Assembly (NCBI GenBank): GCA_026413865.1
Contig: JAOAKB010000011.1
Location: 1 to 40,742 of the forward strand
Source: Nitrososphaeria archaeon
Lineage (GTDB): Archaea; Thermoproteota; Nitrososphaeria; JACIWG01
Length of the DNA: 40,742 nt
Reading direction: 5' to 3'
Made by a program: the position numbers and the translations under genes. Shown here in pieces: positions 17,114 to 25,180 of this stretch (within the stretch, counting starts at the first letter, position 1; every line of letters starts with the position of its first letter). The notes below the pieces were generated by a model. That model did no database searches, was not told the DNA's origin, and saw only the letters and a list, made by a program, of their open reading frames with translations.

Positions 17114-18357
17114 ATTTCTCTTACTTGACCACTGCCGTAAACAATATATTTTGTTGTAGTAAGTTCTTTTAAACCCATTGGGCCCCTTGCATGAAGTTTT
17201 TGCGTACTTATTCCAACTTCTGCTCCAAAACCGAATTCTCCGCCATCAGTAAATCTTGTTGAAGCGTTAACATAGACACATGCACAGTCGACATTCCAGG
17301 TAAAATATTTTGCATCTTCCAAGTTTTTTGTAATGATCGCTTCAGAGTGTTTGGTACCATATTTATTTATATGTTCTACAGCATCTTTTACTGAATTCAC
17401 TACCTTAATAGCTAAGGTAAGGTCAAGATACTCTTCATACCAATCACCTTCGCTAGCGGGAATAACGTCCTGAACTATTCTGAGAACATTATCATCACCC
17501 TTTATTATAACACCATATTTTCGTAACTCTGACACTAGTAATGGAATATATTTTTCGGCAATGTCTTTGTGAACAAGCACTTTTCGCACTGCATTACATA
17601 CTGCTGGCCTTTGAACTTTAGCGTTAACTATTATCCTGTTAGCCATTCCAAAATCTGCGTCCCAATTTACAAAAATATGGTTGTTTCCAGCACCAGTCTC
17701 TATAACTGGTACAGATGAATTGTCTCTCACATATTTTATGAACTGAGCACTACCTCGGGGAACGATTACATCAATGTAATCATTTAATTTTAGCATTTCA
17801 TTCACTAGAGACCTTTCTTTTGATTCAATAATCTGTATGGATTCCGGGGGAAGTATGCCTTCTAAAGCCATTCTTAGAATTTGAACAATTTTAATATTCG
17901 AGTTTATAGCCTCAGAGCCGCCTCTTAAAATACAAGCATTCCCAGACCTTATAGCAAGACCACTTATGTCAACAGTAACGTTAGGTCTCGCCTCGTAAAC
18001 TGCTCCAATAACCCCAAGAGGAACTCTTACCTTTATAATTTCGAGACCATGCCTTGTACGCCATCCTTCAACAACTTCACCTATAGGGTCTGGTAGAGAT
18101 GCAATCTTTAAAAGACCTTCAGAACAATCTTTAACTCTTTTTTCATTAAGCAGTAATCGATCAACTAAAGGTGAACCGGGGTTTGCTTTCTTAAACTCTT
18201 CTAGATCCTTTGCATTTGCTTCAAGAATTTCTTTGGTATGCTCCAGTATAGCCTTTGACATAGAAATTAGAGCTTTCTTTCTTGTTTCATCAGATGATTT
18301 AGCAAGCTCATATGAAGCAAGTTTTGCTGCTTTAGCCTTTTCAATAAGCTCGGACAT
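17110..18357 (-). CDS. proA: Gamma-glutamyl phosphate reductase
   Basis: ProA reduces gamma-glutamyl phosphate to glutamate semialdehyde with NADPH. The 415-residue protein matches the family length (E. coli 417). It has the RVPLGVIGAVYEARPNVT region, the VIETGAGNNH loop and the catalytic cysteine C254 in QRPAVCNAVRK, plus the late GEFGFGAEVGIST motif. A TTTTTATCC element about 30 bases upstream may give it its own promoter, although the glycerate-kinase-like gene lies only 42 bases before it on the same strand. With proB at 23 kb and proC next door, the full glutamate-to-proline pathway is encoded here. Confidence 0.97.
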   Translation of the reverse strand: MSELIEKAKAAKLASYELAKSSDETRKKALISMSKAILEHTKEILEANAKDLEEFKKANPGSPLVDRLLLNEKRVKDCSEGLLKIASLPDPIGEVVEGWRTRHGLEIIKVRVPLGVIGAVYEARPNVTVDISGLAIRSGNACILRGGSEAINSNIKIVQILRMALEGILPPESIQIIESKERSLVNEMLKLNDYIDVIVPRGSAQFIKYVRDNSSVPVIETGAGNNHIFVNWDADFGMANRIIVNAKVQRPAVCNAVRKVLVHKDIAEKYIPLLVSELRKYGVIIKGDDNVLRIVQDVIPASEGDWYEEYLDLTLAIKVVNSVKDAVEHINKYGTKHSEAIITKNLEDAKYFTWNVDCACVYVNASTRFTDGGEFGFGAEVGISTQKLHARGPMGLKELTTTKYIVYGSGQVREI

Positions 18358-18399
18358 TGTATGCTGACAAGCAGATTATAGGATAAAAACTTTTCTAGA

Positions 18400-19737
18400 T
18401 TATGGAACATATATGATTATTAAGTCCATTAAGTTTGTTCCAGTTTCTCCAGTATAAATGGCGTCCCCCAAAACCTTCCAAACATATGAAGAATTATGAC
18501 GTTTTAACTCCTTAAACAAGTCTATTCCATGCTCTTTACATCTTGATAAGGTTGAACCATCAACGATAGCTCCAGCAATTTCTGTTGGACCGTCAGTTCC
18601 ATCCGTGGCAATTGCGGCTAAAATAGCATTTGTACCTGCAATGCCTAAGGCGGTTGAAAGTGCAAGCTCCTGATTTCTTCCACCTTCACCAAATTCATTA
18701 TCAATAGATACGGTAGTTTCACCACCGGCTATTAAAATGCATGGGGGAGAAAATGGCCTATGATATAGTATAATTTCTTTAGCTATAGAAGAAATAACTG
18801 TCCCAACATCTTTTGCTTCACCCTCTAAAGATGTTGTAAGAACATATGAGGGAGCATAATCTTTTGCATAATTTAATGCTATATTACATAGGTCAATATT
18901 ATTAACAAGAACAAAATTTTGGACTCTAGCCTGGTTTAATTCACATTCTCTCGAGCTAGAATTTTCTATCAAAAGATTTTCTAAAACATAATCTCTTATT
19001 GATTCTGGAACTTTATCTAGTAAATTATAATTTTCTAAAACTTGTAGTACATCCTTGAATGTTGTATTATCTTTTACAGTTGGACCCCAAGGTTCACCTC
19101 CTACTTCATCTACAGCAATTAAACCTAATACGGTAGCACCATTAACATGCTTTAAGAGCTTCCCTTTACCCAGCATCGAAATATGGTTTCTAACAACATT
19201 CATTTGATTCAGAGGCATACCTGAAAAAAGAAGTAACTTGTATGTTTCAATAACGTCTTCGAAAGGCAGAGTGGGTGGGGGAAATGTTGTTAACGCAGTC
19301 CAACCACCACTTACACAAACGATAATTAGATCTTTTTCACAAGCCTTTTTCACTAAAGAAAGTATATTTTTACCCGCATTAAAACTTTCATTGTCTGGTA
19401 ATGGATGGCCAGCATATATGATAGGAAATTTTAACTCTACAGAATGGTATCCTCTTTTTTCAACTACAATAGCTTCTGAAATCTTTTCACCCAAAATCTC
19501 CTCAAATGCCTTAGCCATAAATGATGAGCTTTTTCCACCTGCTATAAAGTATATTTTTTCAAAATCTTTTAAATTGAAAAGCTTATCCTTGATTTGCAGT
19601 ACACTATCATTTAGTAAATGAACATATTTTTTTACTAGATTATAATAGTTGACATCGTCTAACGTTTTTTCAATAATTTCAAGTACAATTCTTCTCTCTA
19701 AGGATAAATTAAGTTTATCAAAATTTTTTATGACCAT
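18400..19737 (-). CDS. Divergent glycerate 2-kinase-like protein (MOFRL family)
   Basis: A 445-residue homologue of GckA/TtuD glycerate 2-kinase, which phosphorylates D-glycerate to 2-phosphoglycerate in archaeal non-phosphorylative Entner-Doudoroff or serine routes. Conserved parts are AGGKSSSFM with the catalytic-type Lys69, AGHPLPDNES, and the MOFRL end with GGETTVS, GGRNQELAL and TDGTDGPTEIAGAIVDG. Three active-site loops depart from the family pattern I know: SGGGSAL reads SGGWTAL (143-149), the VRKH...KGG segment reads VRNH...GKGK (182-193), and the ISDVVG...IASGPT loop is shorter and reads AVDEVGGEPWGPT (208-220). It follows the enolase-like gene by 19 bases. It is either a functional kinase with shifted specificity or a paralogue with another substrate. 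Confidence 0.82.
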   Translation of the reverse strand: MVIKNFDKLNLSLERRIVLEIIEKTLDDVNYYNLVKKYVHLLNDSVLQIKDKLFNLKDFEKIYFIAGGKSSSFMAKAFEEILGEKISEAIVVEKRGYHSVELKFPIIYAGHPLPDNESFNAGKNILSLVKKACEKDLIIVCVSGGWTALTTFPPPTLPFEDVIETYKLLLFSGMPLNQMNVVRNHISMLGKGKLLKHVNGATVLGLIAVDEVGGEPWGPTVKDNTTFKDVLQVLENYNLLDKVPESIRDYVLENLLIENSSSRECELNQARVQNFVLVNNIDLCNIALNYAKDYAPSYVLTTSLEGEAKDVGTVISSIAKEIILYHRPFSPPCILIAGGETTVSIDNEFGEGGRNQELALSTALGIAGTNAILAAIATDGTDGPTEIAGAIVDGSTLSRCKEHGIDLFKELKRHNSSYVWKVLGDAIYTGETGTNLMDLIIIYVP

Positions 19738-19756
19738 ATCATACGTTTATAGTAAG

Positions 19757-21043
19757 CTATATTGGGCTTCTATAGTTTTCTCCTGCATATTTTGCAGCAG
19801 ACCCTAATTCCTCCTCAATCCTTAAAAGCTGATTAAACTGTGCTACACGTTCACTTCTCACAGGAGCACCATTCTTAATTTGTCCAGCATTTATGGCTAC
19901 TGTAAGTTCTGCAAGCCAAATATCTTCTGTCTGAGCAGACCTTTCCGAGACCAGAACACTATAATTGTTTCTCATAGCATATGCTGCAGTATCTAATGCC
20001 TCTGAAAGAGTTCCGATTTGATTAACCTTCAACAATATAGTGTTTGCTGCACCACATTCAATTCCCTTTTTCAAGCGTTTTATATTTGATACAAACAGGT
20101 CGTCACCAACTATCTGGACATCCTTCAATTTTCTTGTAATTTCAGCAAAACTTTCAAAATCATCTTCATGAAATGGGTCCTCAATAGAAGCTAGGGGAAA
20201 TTTTTTAGCCAACTCAATATAAATTTCCATAAGTTCACCCGCATCAACTTCCTTACCCCTAAATCTATATTTACCTGACATGCTATTGAAAAGATGTGTT
20301 GCAGCGGCATCCAATGCTAGAACAAACTTTCCACTATAGCCTTGGGATTCTACCGCTTCTAATATGGATTCAAATATAATATTAGGGTCATCAACTTTTG
20401 GTGGAGAAAGGGAGCCTTCATCTCCAACATTTAGAGAATACTTTCCAAATTTTTTAGATAGTATGTCAGCTAAAGCATGATAAACCTCACAGCCCATTTG
20501 GATTGCTTCAGAAAAAGTTTTTGCGCCTGTAGGCATGACATTAAATTCTTGAAAATCCAGGTCAGTGGCAGCCAATTTTCCACCACATACATAGAGGAAC
20601 ATTGGAACTGGAAGAATGTGCGCATTTGAGCCGCCAACATATTTGTACAGGGGAAGTTTTAAGCTAGCAGCTGCTGCCTTAGCTACGGCTAATGATGTTG
20701 CCGTTAAAACATTTCCTCCAAGCCGTGACTTATCTTCTGTACCATCATATTCTATCAGGATTTTGTCTATTTCCCTTTGTAGACGAACATCTCTTCCCTT
20801 TAGTAGAGAGTTTAAAGTTTCATTAACTATCTTTACAGCTTTTTGTACACCAAGACCATGATATCTTTTTGAACCATCCCTAATTTCTACAGCCTCATAT
20901 TTTCCTCGAGAACGGCCGGCTGGTGCAGAGGCACGGCCTAAAACATTAGCCTCCGTTACAACATCTACTTCAAGAGTTGGATTACCTCTGCTGTCTATAA
21001 TTTCTCTGCCTCTAACATATTTTATTAAAAAGTCGGTTTCCAT
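19757..21043 (-). CDS. Enolase-like protein with altered substrate loops
   Basis: A 428-residue enolase homologue; true enolase interconverts 2-phosphoglycerate and phosphoenolpyruvate. The acid/base pair is kept (E166 in QEF, E209 in GDEG, K339 in LLKVNQIGT, K390 in GQIKNG), as are the metal ligands D245, E288 (SIEDP) and D314 (GDD). All three substrate loops differ from the consensus: PSGASTG reads PAGRSRG (41-47), GGKHA reads GGKLA (154-158, so the loop His is Leu157), and SHRSGETED reads SERSAQTED (366-374, His to Glu367). GDEGG is GDEGS. The C-terminus YAGENYRSPI is enolase-like. An automatic annotation would call it eno, but a paralogue with different chemistry is plausible. It is cotranscribed with the kinase-like gene. 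Confidence 0.82.
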   Translation of the reverse strand: METDFLIKYVRGREIIDSRGNPTLEVDVVTEANVLGRASAPAGRSRGKYEAVEIRDGSKRYHGLGVQKAVKIVNETLNSLLKGRDVRLQREIDKILIEYDGTEDKSRLGGNVLTATSLAVAKAAAASLKLPLYKYVGGSNAHILPVPMFLYVCGGKLAATDLDFQEFNVMPTGAKTFSEAIQMGCEVYHALADILSKKFGKYSLNVGDEGSLSPPKVDDPNIIFESILEAVESQGYSGKFVLALDAAATHLFNSMSGKYRFRGKEVDAGELMEIYIELAKKFPLASIEDPFHEDDFESFAEITRKLKDVQIVGDDLFVSNIKRLKKGIECGAANTILLKVNQIGTLSEALDTAAYAMRNNYSVLVSERSAQTEDIWLAELTVAINAGQIKNGAPVRSERVAQFNQLLRIEEELGSAAKYAGENYRSPI

Positions 21044-21071
21044 TTAAACCATTCATTGTCCACAAACAAAT

Positions 21072-21080
21072 ATTATATAA
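21072..21080 (-). promoter_or_regulatory. TATA box for the enolase-like operon
   Basis: Read on the minus strand, TTATATAAT lies about 33 bases before the ATG, predicting a short leader of a few bases. It occupies the enolase-proximal side of the intergenic region shared with the dehydrogenase gene. Confidence 0.5.
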
Positions 21081-21088
21081 ACTTCATC

Positions 21089-21120
21089 ATTTTTTATCTT
21101 ATTTTTTATCTTAAAGATAA
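21089..21120. repeat. Tandem repeat plus inverted repeat upstream of the dehydrogenase promoter
   Basis: Two perfect copies of ATTTTTTATCTT stand head to tail (21089-21100 and 21101-21112). The second copy also forms a perfect 7+7 inverted repeat with one spacer base, TTATCTT-A-AAGATAA (21106-21120), that abuts the dehydrogenase TATA box. There are thus three TTATCTT half-sites in the intergenic region, arranged as expected for a dimeric regulator that would cover the TFB/TBP site. Its function as an operator is inferred. Confidence 0.55.
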
Positions 21121-21130
21121 GATTATATAC
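21121..21130 (+). promoter_or_regulatory. TATA box for the D-2-hydroxyacid dehydrogenase gene
   Basis: GATTATATAC lies directly after the inverted repeat and about 37 bases before the chosen TTG at 21163. A start at the more upstream TTG (21133) would fall inside or next to this element and is therefore unlikely. GAGG at 21155-21158 gives a ribosome site for the downstream TTG. Confidence 0.5.
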
Positions 21131-21162
21131 TTTTGTTATTAAAATTGGTATGTAGAGGAAAT

Positions 21163-22167
21163 TTGAAGAAAAAGGTTCTTGCGCCAGAGCTTGTGCCTTC
21201 AATTGGTGAATGGAGTGAGAAACCAGACCCAATAGAACTTAAGAGGCTTACAGAAAAGCTTATGGAGTTTGCTGAGGTTGAAGTCTATCATCCAAAAAGT
21301 GCTAGTGAATGGCTTGAAAAGATGGCTGATGTGAACGTGTTAGCTGGAGGAATAAGGGTTGACAAAGAATTTCTTAAAGCTGCAAAAAATCTTGAACTTA
21401 TTCAAGGCTTTGGCATAGGATATGATCATGTAGACGTTGAAGAATGTAGTAGAAGGGGAATTATAGTCTGTAATGTTGGAGAAATATACGCTGAACCTGT
21501 TGCCCAGCATGCACTAGCACTTATGCTAGACCTTTCTAAGAAGATAACTTTGGCTGATAGAGCAGTAAGAGAAGGTAGATGGAAGAAAATGGACTGGATG
21601 GGGGTCCAATTATGGAATAAAACTTTGGGTATAATAGGTTTAGGTAATATAGGTGGAAGGATTGCCCTAAAATGTAGGCTTGCATTTAATATGAAGATAC
21701 TAGCCTATGACCCATATGTTTTACCTGCGAGGGCACAGTTATATGGTGCAGAGTTAGTTAGCCTAGAAAAACTTCTTCAGGAATCAGATTTTATAGTATT
21801 AAGTGTGCCTTTGACAACGGAGACTAGAAAATTAATAGGGGAAAGAGAGCTTATGCTGATGAAAAAAAGCGCCTACTTGGTAAACATATGTAGGGGAGCT
21901 GTAATTGACACTAGTGCGTTAATCAAAGCATTAAAGGATAATGTTATAGCTGGTGCAGGATTGGATGTTACAGAACCAGAACCATTACCAGAAGACAATC
22001 CTCTTTTGACAATGGAAAATGTGATACTTACACCACATATCGCATCATCAACTAAAGAGGCAGTATATGAGACATTTAGGGCTGCTGTGGAAAATATAAT
22101 AAGGTTCTTAAAAGGTGAAAAACCATATTGGGTAATCAATCCTGAAACAATTTATAAAAGAAAGTAG
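21163..22167 (+). CDS. D-isomer-specific 2-hydroxyacid dehydrogenase
   Basis: A 334-residue NAD(P)-dependent dehydrogenase of the phosphoglycerate/glyoxylate/hydroxypyruvate reductase family. It has a GLGNIGGRIA nucleotide-binding loop with an Asp at the end of the next strand (AYDPY), which suggests NADH preference. Catalytic residues are visible as R244 (NICRGAVID), E273 (DVTEPEP) and H292 (TPHIAS). There is no ACT-type C-terminal regulatory domain, so it is not the long SerA form. The start is TTG at 21163, supported by GAGG four bases before it and by TATA position; an in-frame TTG at 21133 would add ten residues. Divergent from the enolase-like and kinase-like genes, it could be a hydroxypyruvate or glyoxylate reductase feeding glycerate to them; this is inference. 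Confidence 0.88.
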   Translation: MKKKVLAPELVPSIGEWSEKPDPIELKRLTEKLMEFAEVEVYHPKSASEWLEKMADVNVLAGGIRVDKEFLKAAKNLELIQGFGIGYDHVDVEECSRRGIIVCNVGEIYAEPVAQHALALMLDLSKKITLADRAVREGRWKKMDWMGVQLWNKTLGIIGLGNIGGRIALKCRLAFNMKILAYDPYVLPARAQLYGAELVSLEKLLQESDFIVLSVPLTTETRKLIGERELMLMKKSAYLVNICRGAVIDTSALIKALKDNVIAGAGLDVTEPEPLPEDNPLLTMENVILTPHIASSTKEAVYETFRAAVENIIRFLKGEKPYWVINPETIYKRK

Positions 22168-22203
22168 CAAATTCTTATTAAATATAGTCAAGGAATATAA
22201 TGC

Positions 22204-22938
22204 ATGCAAAAAGTTTCTTTAGATGAGATGACGAGAGAGGAATTTAAAAATGTTCTTGAAATGGTTAAGGCGGTGGTCGTTCCAGTTGGAAGCATAGAAC
22301 AGCATGGACCGCACTTGCCAATGAAGCACGACCTTGCCTCAGTCCTATATGTTGCCAGAAAAGCTGTAGAAAGAGTCTATCCGAAGATAATTTTGGCCCC
22401 TCCACCACTAAATATTGGAATTTCACCACATCACATGAACTGGCCGGGTACACTAACAGTTTCAAACGAAACATTTATGAATGTAATATTTGAAGTTTGC
22501 AAAAGTTTAAGAAAACATGGAATAGGTAAAGTCATATTATTAAATGGGCATGGAGGAAATGTTCCAGCATTAAGACTAGTTGGGTTTAGAATCAGGGATG
22601 AACTAAAGATGAAGGTTGCAGCCCTTTCCTATTGGGACCTTATACCAAAAGATTTTTTGGAAAAAATTCTTGAAGAAGACGCTTGTCCAGGCCATTCTGG
22701 CGAATTTGAAACTTCAATAGCTTTAGTTATACACCCTGAACTTGTCAGAAAGGATTTGATACCTAAAGGAGGAAAAAGGCCATCTTACTTAAAATATATG
22801 ATACTGAACCAGGAGGAAGTTTGTCCAAACGGTATCGACCTTGACCCAAGTTTAGGAAATAAAGAGAAGGGTGAAAAAATTTTAAAAGCCATAATTGACG
22901 AATTAGAAAAATATTTTCTAAAATTTGCTGAAATATAG
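22204..22938 (+). CDS. Creatininase-family amidohydrolase
   Basis: A 244-residue member of the creatininase/FAPy-deformylase family. Metal-binding residues lie in PVGSIEQHGPHLP (E32, H34) and KHD (D43), with NGHGGN and the HSGEFETS Glu further along; the SPHHMNWPGT loop is also typical. Archaeal relatives include ArfB, the formamide hydrolase of riboflavin and F420 synthesis, as well as uncharacterised amidases. Motifs alone do not separate these. It follows the dehydrogenase gene by 36 bases and has AT-rich sequence (TTATTAAATATAG) before it, so it may be cotranscribed or separate. It converges with proB. Confidence 0.85.
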   Translation: MQKVSLDEMTREEFKNVLEMVKAVVVPVGSIEQHGPHLPMKHDLASVLYVARKAVERVYPKIILAPPPLNIGISPHHMNWPGTLTVSNETFMNVIFEVCKSLRKHGIGKVILLNGHGGNVPALRLVGFRIRDELKMKVAALSYWDLIPKDFLEKILEEDACPGHSGEFETSIALVIHPELVRKDLIPKGGKRPSYLKYMILNQEEVCPNGIDLDPSLGNKEKGEKILKAIIDELEKYFLKFAEI

Positions 22939-22950
22939 ATTTATGGAAGA

Positions 22951-23763
22951 CTATGACCTCTTTACTGGAAGAATCCTTGTACCAACTTCAACACCATTTA
23001 ATATGTCTTTGATAATATTTGGACGTCTCCCATTGGCTATAACAACAGGTATTCCAGTTTCCGCAACAATTTTTGCAGCCTCAAGCTTTGACTTCATCCC
23101 ACCCCTTCCAAAAGAACCCTGACCTCTAGCATATTTGAACATCGCATTGTTTAGAACCTTTATTTCTTTTACAAGCTTTTTAGACCCATCTGGTGCAGTC
23201 TCATAATATCCATCAACATCACTTAAGAAGATGAGCATCTTACCCTTTACCTTTGACGCTATTATTGCAGAAAGCCTATCGTTGTCACCAAACCGTACAT
23301 CATCTGGAACATATGGGTTTACAGGAAGAAGCTCTCTAACTGATACAGCATCATTTTCATTAACAATTGGGACAACATTACGTTCTAATAATGCTTTCAT
23401 TGTACGCCATACATTCTTGTATGTGATCTTGTTTGCAAGGTCCTCTTCGGTTAAAAGTATCTGTGCAGTAACTATCCCCTTTTCTCTAAAATATTTTTCG
23501 TATAAGCTCATAAGATAAGGTTGACCAATTGATGCACAAACCTGCTTTTCTGTCAACTTCAATTTTTGGGGAGTAGTATTTAATCCGAGTACAGTAATAC
23601 CAGAGAGAATAGCGCCAGAGGAAACTAAAATAAACCTTCTCCGCTCATCTATAAGGTCACATATTTGGTAAGAAATGTTTTTAATAGCTTCCTCACTTAT
23701 CCCCTTTCCATCAGAAAGTACTGAGGTACCAACCTTAACAATGTATATGTCGAAACCCATCAC
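22951..23763 (-). CDS. proB: Glutamate 5-kinase without PUA domain
   Basis: ProB phosphorylates glutamate to gamma-glutamyl phosphate, the first step to proline. The 270-residue protein contains only the amino-acid-kinase domain: IVKVGTSVLS, LVSSGAILSG, the IGQPYLM segment, VVPIVNENDAVS and FGDNDRLSAIIASKV. It ends at VEVGTRILP and lacks the C-terminal PUA domain of the 367-residue E. coli enzyme. That short form occurs in some archaea and bacteria. AAK enzymes can be mis-called, but the NENDAVS and FGDNDRLSA motifs are specific to glutamate kinase, and proA and proC are nearby. It stands between a convergent creatininase-family gene and the nucleotide-sugar dehydrogenase, 24 bases away on the same strand. 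Confidence 0.94.
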   Translation of the reverse strand: MMGFDIYIVKVGTSVLSDGKGISEEAIKNISYQICDLIDERRRFILVSSGAILSGITVLGLNTTPQKLKLTEKQVCASIGQPYLMSLYEKYFREKGIVTAQILLTEEDLANKITYKNVWRTMKALLERNVVPIVNENDAVSVRELLPVNPYVPDDVRFGDNDRLSAIIASKVKGKMLIFLSDVDGYYETAPDGSKKLVKEIKVLNNAMFKYARGQGSFGRGGMKSKLEAAKIVAETGIPVVIANGRRPNIIKDILNGVEVGTRILPVKRS

Positions 23764-23787
23764 ACCACTCTCAATAAATTCTTTTTA

Positions 23788-25122
23788 TTAAAATTTATTC
23801 ACTCTAATAACACCCTTTGGGTCAATCACCAAATGTTTTTCTGCACACAATTTCATTAAAATGCCAGGATCAAGTTCTTTATAAACACTGTGGTCGGTGG
23901 CAACAACAACTATATTAGAACCTGTTAAAGCTTTCTCCAAATCTTTAGTAAAGTTCACGTTGCTAGGTAAACCTGTACAATTATAATCATATGGATCGTG
24001 AACTATAACATTACAGCCTCTTTTATAGAAAAGTTTAGCTAAAGGTATTGTTGGAGAAAATCTATTATCAGCTATATCACCTCTAAAGGACAACCCTAAT
24101 ATTGTAACATTAACCTTCTCAAGTGTACCAAATTTTTTGTAAAAAAGTTTTAGAGCCCTATCAACAATTACATATGGTCTTTTCTCATTTACTTTCCTTG
24201 CTACCTTTATAAGGTTAAGGGAATCACCTTTAGATAATAGGAAGTACGGGTATACTGGAATACATGCACCACCGACACCTACACCAGGCTTATGTATATG
24301 ACAGTATGGTTGACTATTCGCAGCATACACTATTTCGTGAAAATTTAAACCCTCCATTTCACAGTAGCTTTCAAGCTCATTCGCAAGCGCTATATTAACA
24401 TCTCTATATACGCCTTCAAAAACCTTTTCAGCTTCCGCAGACTTTATCGAAGACATACATATAACACCTTTTCTTGCAACCAGCGAATAAAATACTTCCC
24501 CAACCCTAAGACTTTTTTCACCAAATCCAGCAACTATCTTCGGATAATTTGATTCAATATCTTGTATAGCGCGTCCTACAAAAATTCGTTCTGGGCTATA
24601 TATTAGTGCAAAATCTTTTTCAGCAACAAGCCTACTTTTAGCTTCTAAAATGTTTTTCAGCATATTCTCTGTGGTTCCAGGCGGTAAAGTAGTTTCTATT
24701 ATTACAGCATCACCCTTCTTCATAAAACAGCCAATCATTTCACATACTTGAACAATATGCGTGTAGTCGACAACAATTTTACCTCTTTTCTTTATAGATA
24801 CTGGTACAGCTATAATGTGAAAATTAGTATTTTCAACTGAAGCTTTACAGTCTGTTGTTGCAAAAATCTTTTTTTCCAAAATAGCCTTTTTTATGGTTTC
24901 ATAAACTTGTAAATCGTCCCTGAAATACCATGTACCATCATTAATTTTTTTAACAACATCCTTTTTAACATCATGCGCTATAACAATACAGCCCTTTCTC
25001 AAAAATACAGAGGCTATAGAGGCACCAACATACCCAAACCCGTGAACTGAAATAGATAATTTGCCTTCTAAAAGACCTTTTACTATATCATCCTTTGACA
25101 TTAGAAGCAAGTTTGTTTCCAT
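23788..25122 (-). CDS. UDP-N-acetyl-D-mannosamine/UDP-sugar 6-dehydrogenase
   Basis: A 444-residue NAD-dependent nucleotide-sugar dehydrogenase of the UDP-glucose/GDP-mannose/WecC family. It oxidises the sugar C6 alcohol to a uronate in two steps. Motifs: GFGYVG (28-33) for NAD, IAVPV, ETTLPPGTT, YSPER, the catalytic-region Lys233 in AEKVFEGVYRDVNIA, and the nucleophile Cys287 in PGVGVGGACIPVYPYFL, where most homologues have HCIPVDP. The fit is best to the UDP-N-acetylmannosamine dehydrogenase subgroup, which in archaea serves protein N-glycosylation or surface polysaccharides. No epimerase (WecB) is present nearby, so the sugar is uncertain. It may be cotranscribed with proB. Confidence 0.86.
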   Translation of the reverse strand: METNLLLMSKDDIVKGLLEGKLSISVHGFGYVGASIASVFLRKGCIVIAHDVKKDVVKKINDGTWYFRDDLQVYETIKKAILEKKIFATTDCKASVENTNFHIIAVPVSIKKRGKIVVDYTHIVQVCEMIGCFMKKGDAVIIETTLPPGTTENMLKNILEAKSRLVAEKDFALIYSPERIFVGRAIQDIESNYPKIVAGFGEKSLRVGEVFYSLVARKGVICMSSIKSAEAEKVFEGVYRDVNIALANELESYCEMEGLNFHEIVYAANSQPYCHIHKPGVGVGGACIPVYPYFLLSKGDSLNLIKVARKVNEKRPYVIVDRALKLFYKKFGTLEKVNVTILGLSFRGDIADNRFSPTIPLAKLFYKRGCNVIVHDPYDYNCTGLPSNVNFTKDLEKALTGSNIVVVATDHSVYKELDPGILMKLCAEKHLVIDPKGVIRVNKF

Positions 25123-25157
25123 TCAACGTCCATTATAGAAAATATTAGATAAGTTTT

Positions 25158-25179
25158 AAAAAAAAAGTTGAGAAAAAAA
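25158..25179 (-). terminator. Double oligo-T terminator after the por operon
   Basis: Immediately after the porB stop the minus strand carries T7 and then T9, separated by six bases. Two strong T tracts in tandem are a classic archaeal intrinsic terminator. They also sit just before the next gene's promoter region. Confidence 0.6.
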
Positions 25180-25180
25180 T

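Noticed and set aside
21089-21120. CRISPR or larger repeat array
   Set aside because: Only two 12-base copies without spacers; it is a promoter-proximal repeat, not an array.
21133-21162. Upstream TTG as start of the D-2-hydroxyacid dehydrogenase
   Set aside because: It lies within a few bases of the TATA box, so it would not be in the transcript; the TTG at 21163 has a GAGG site in front.
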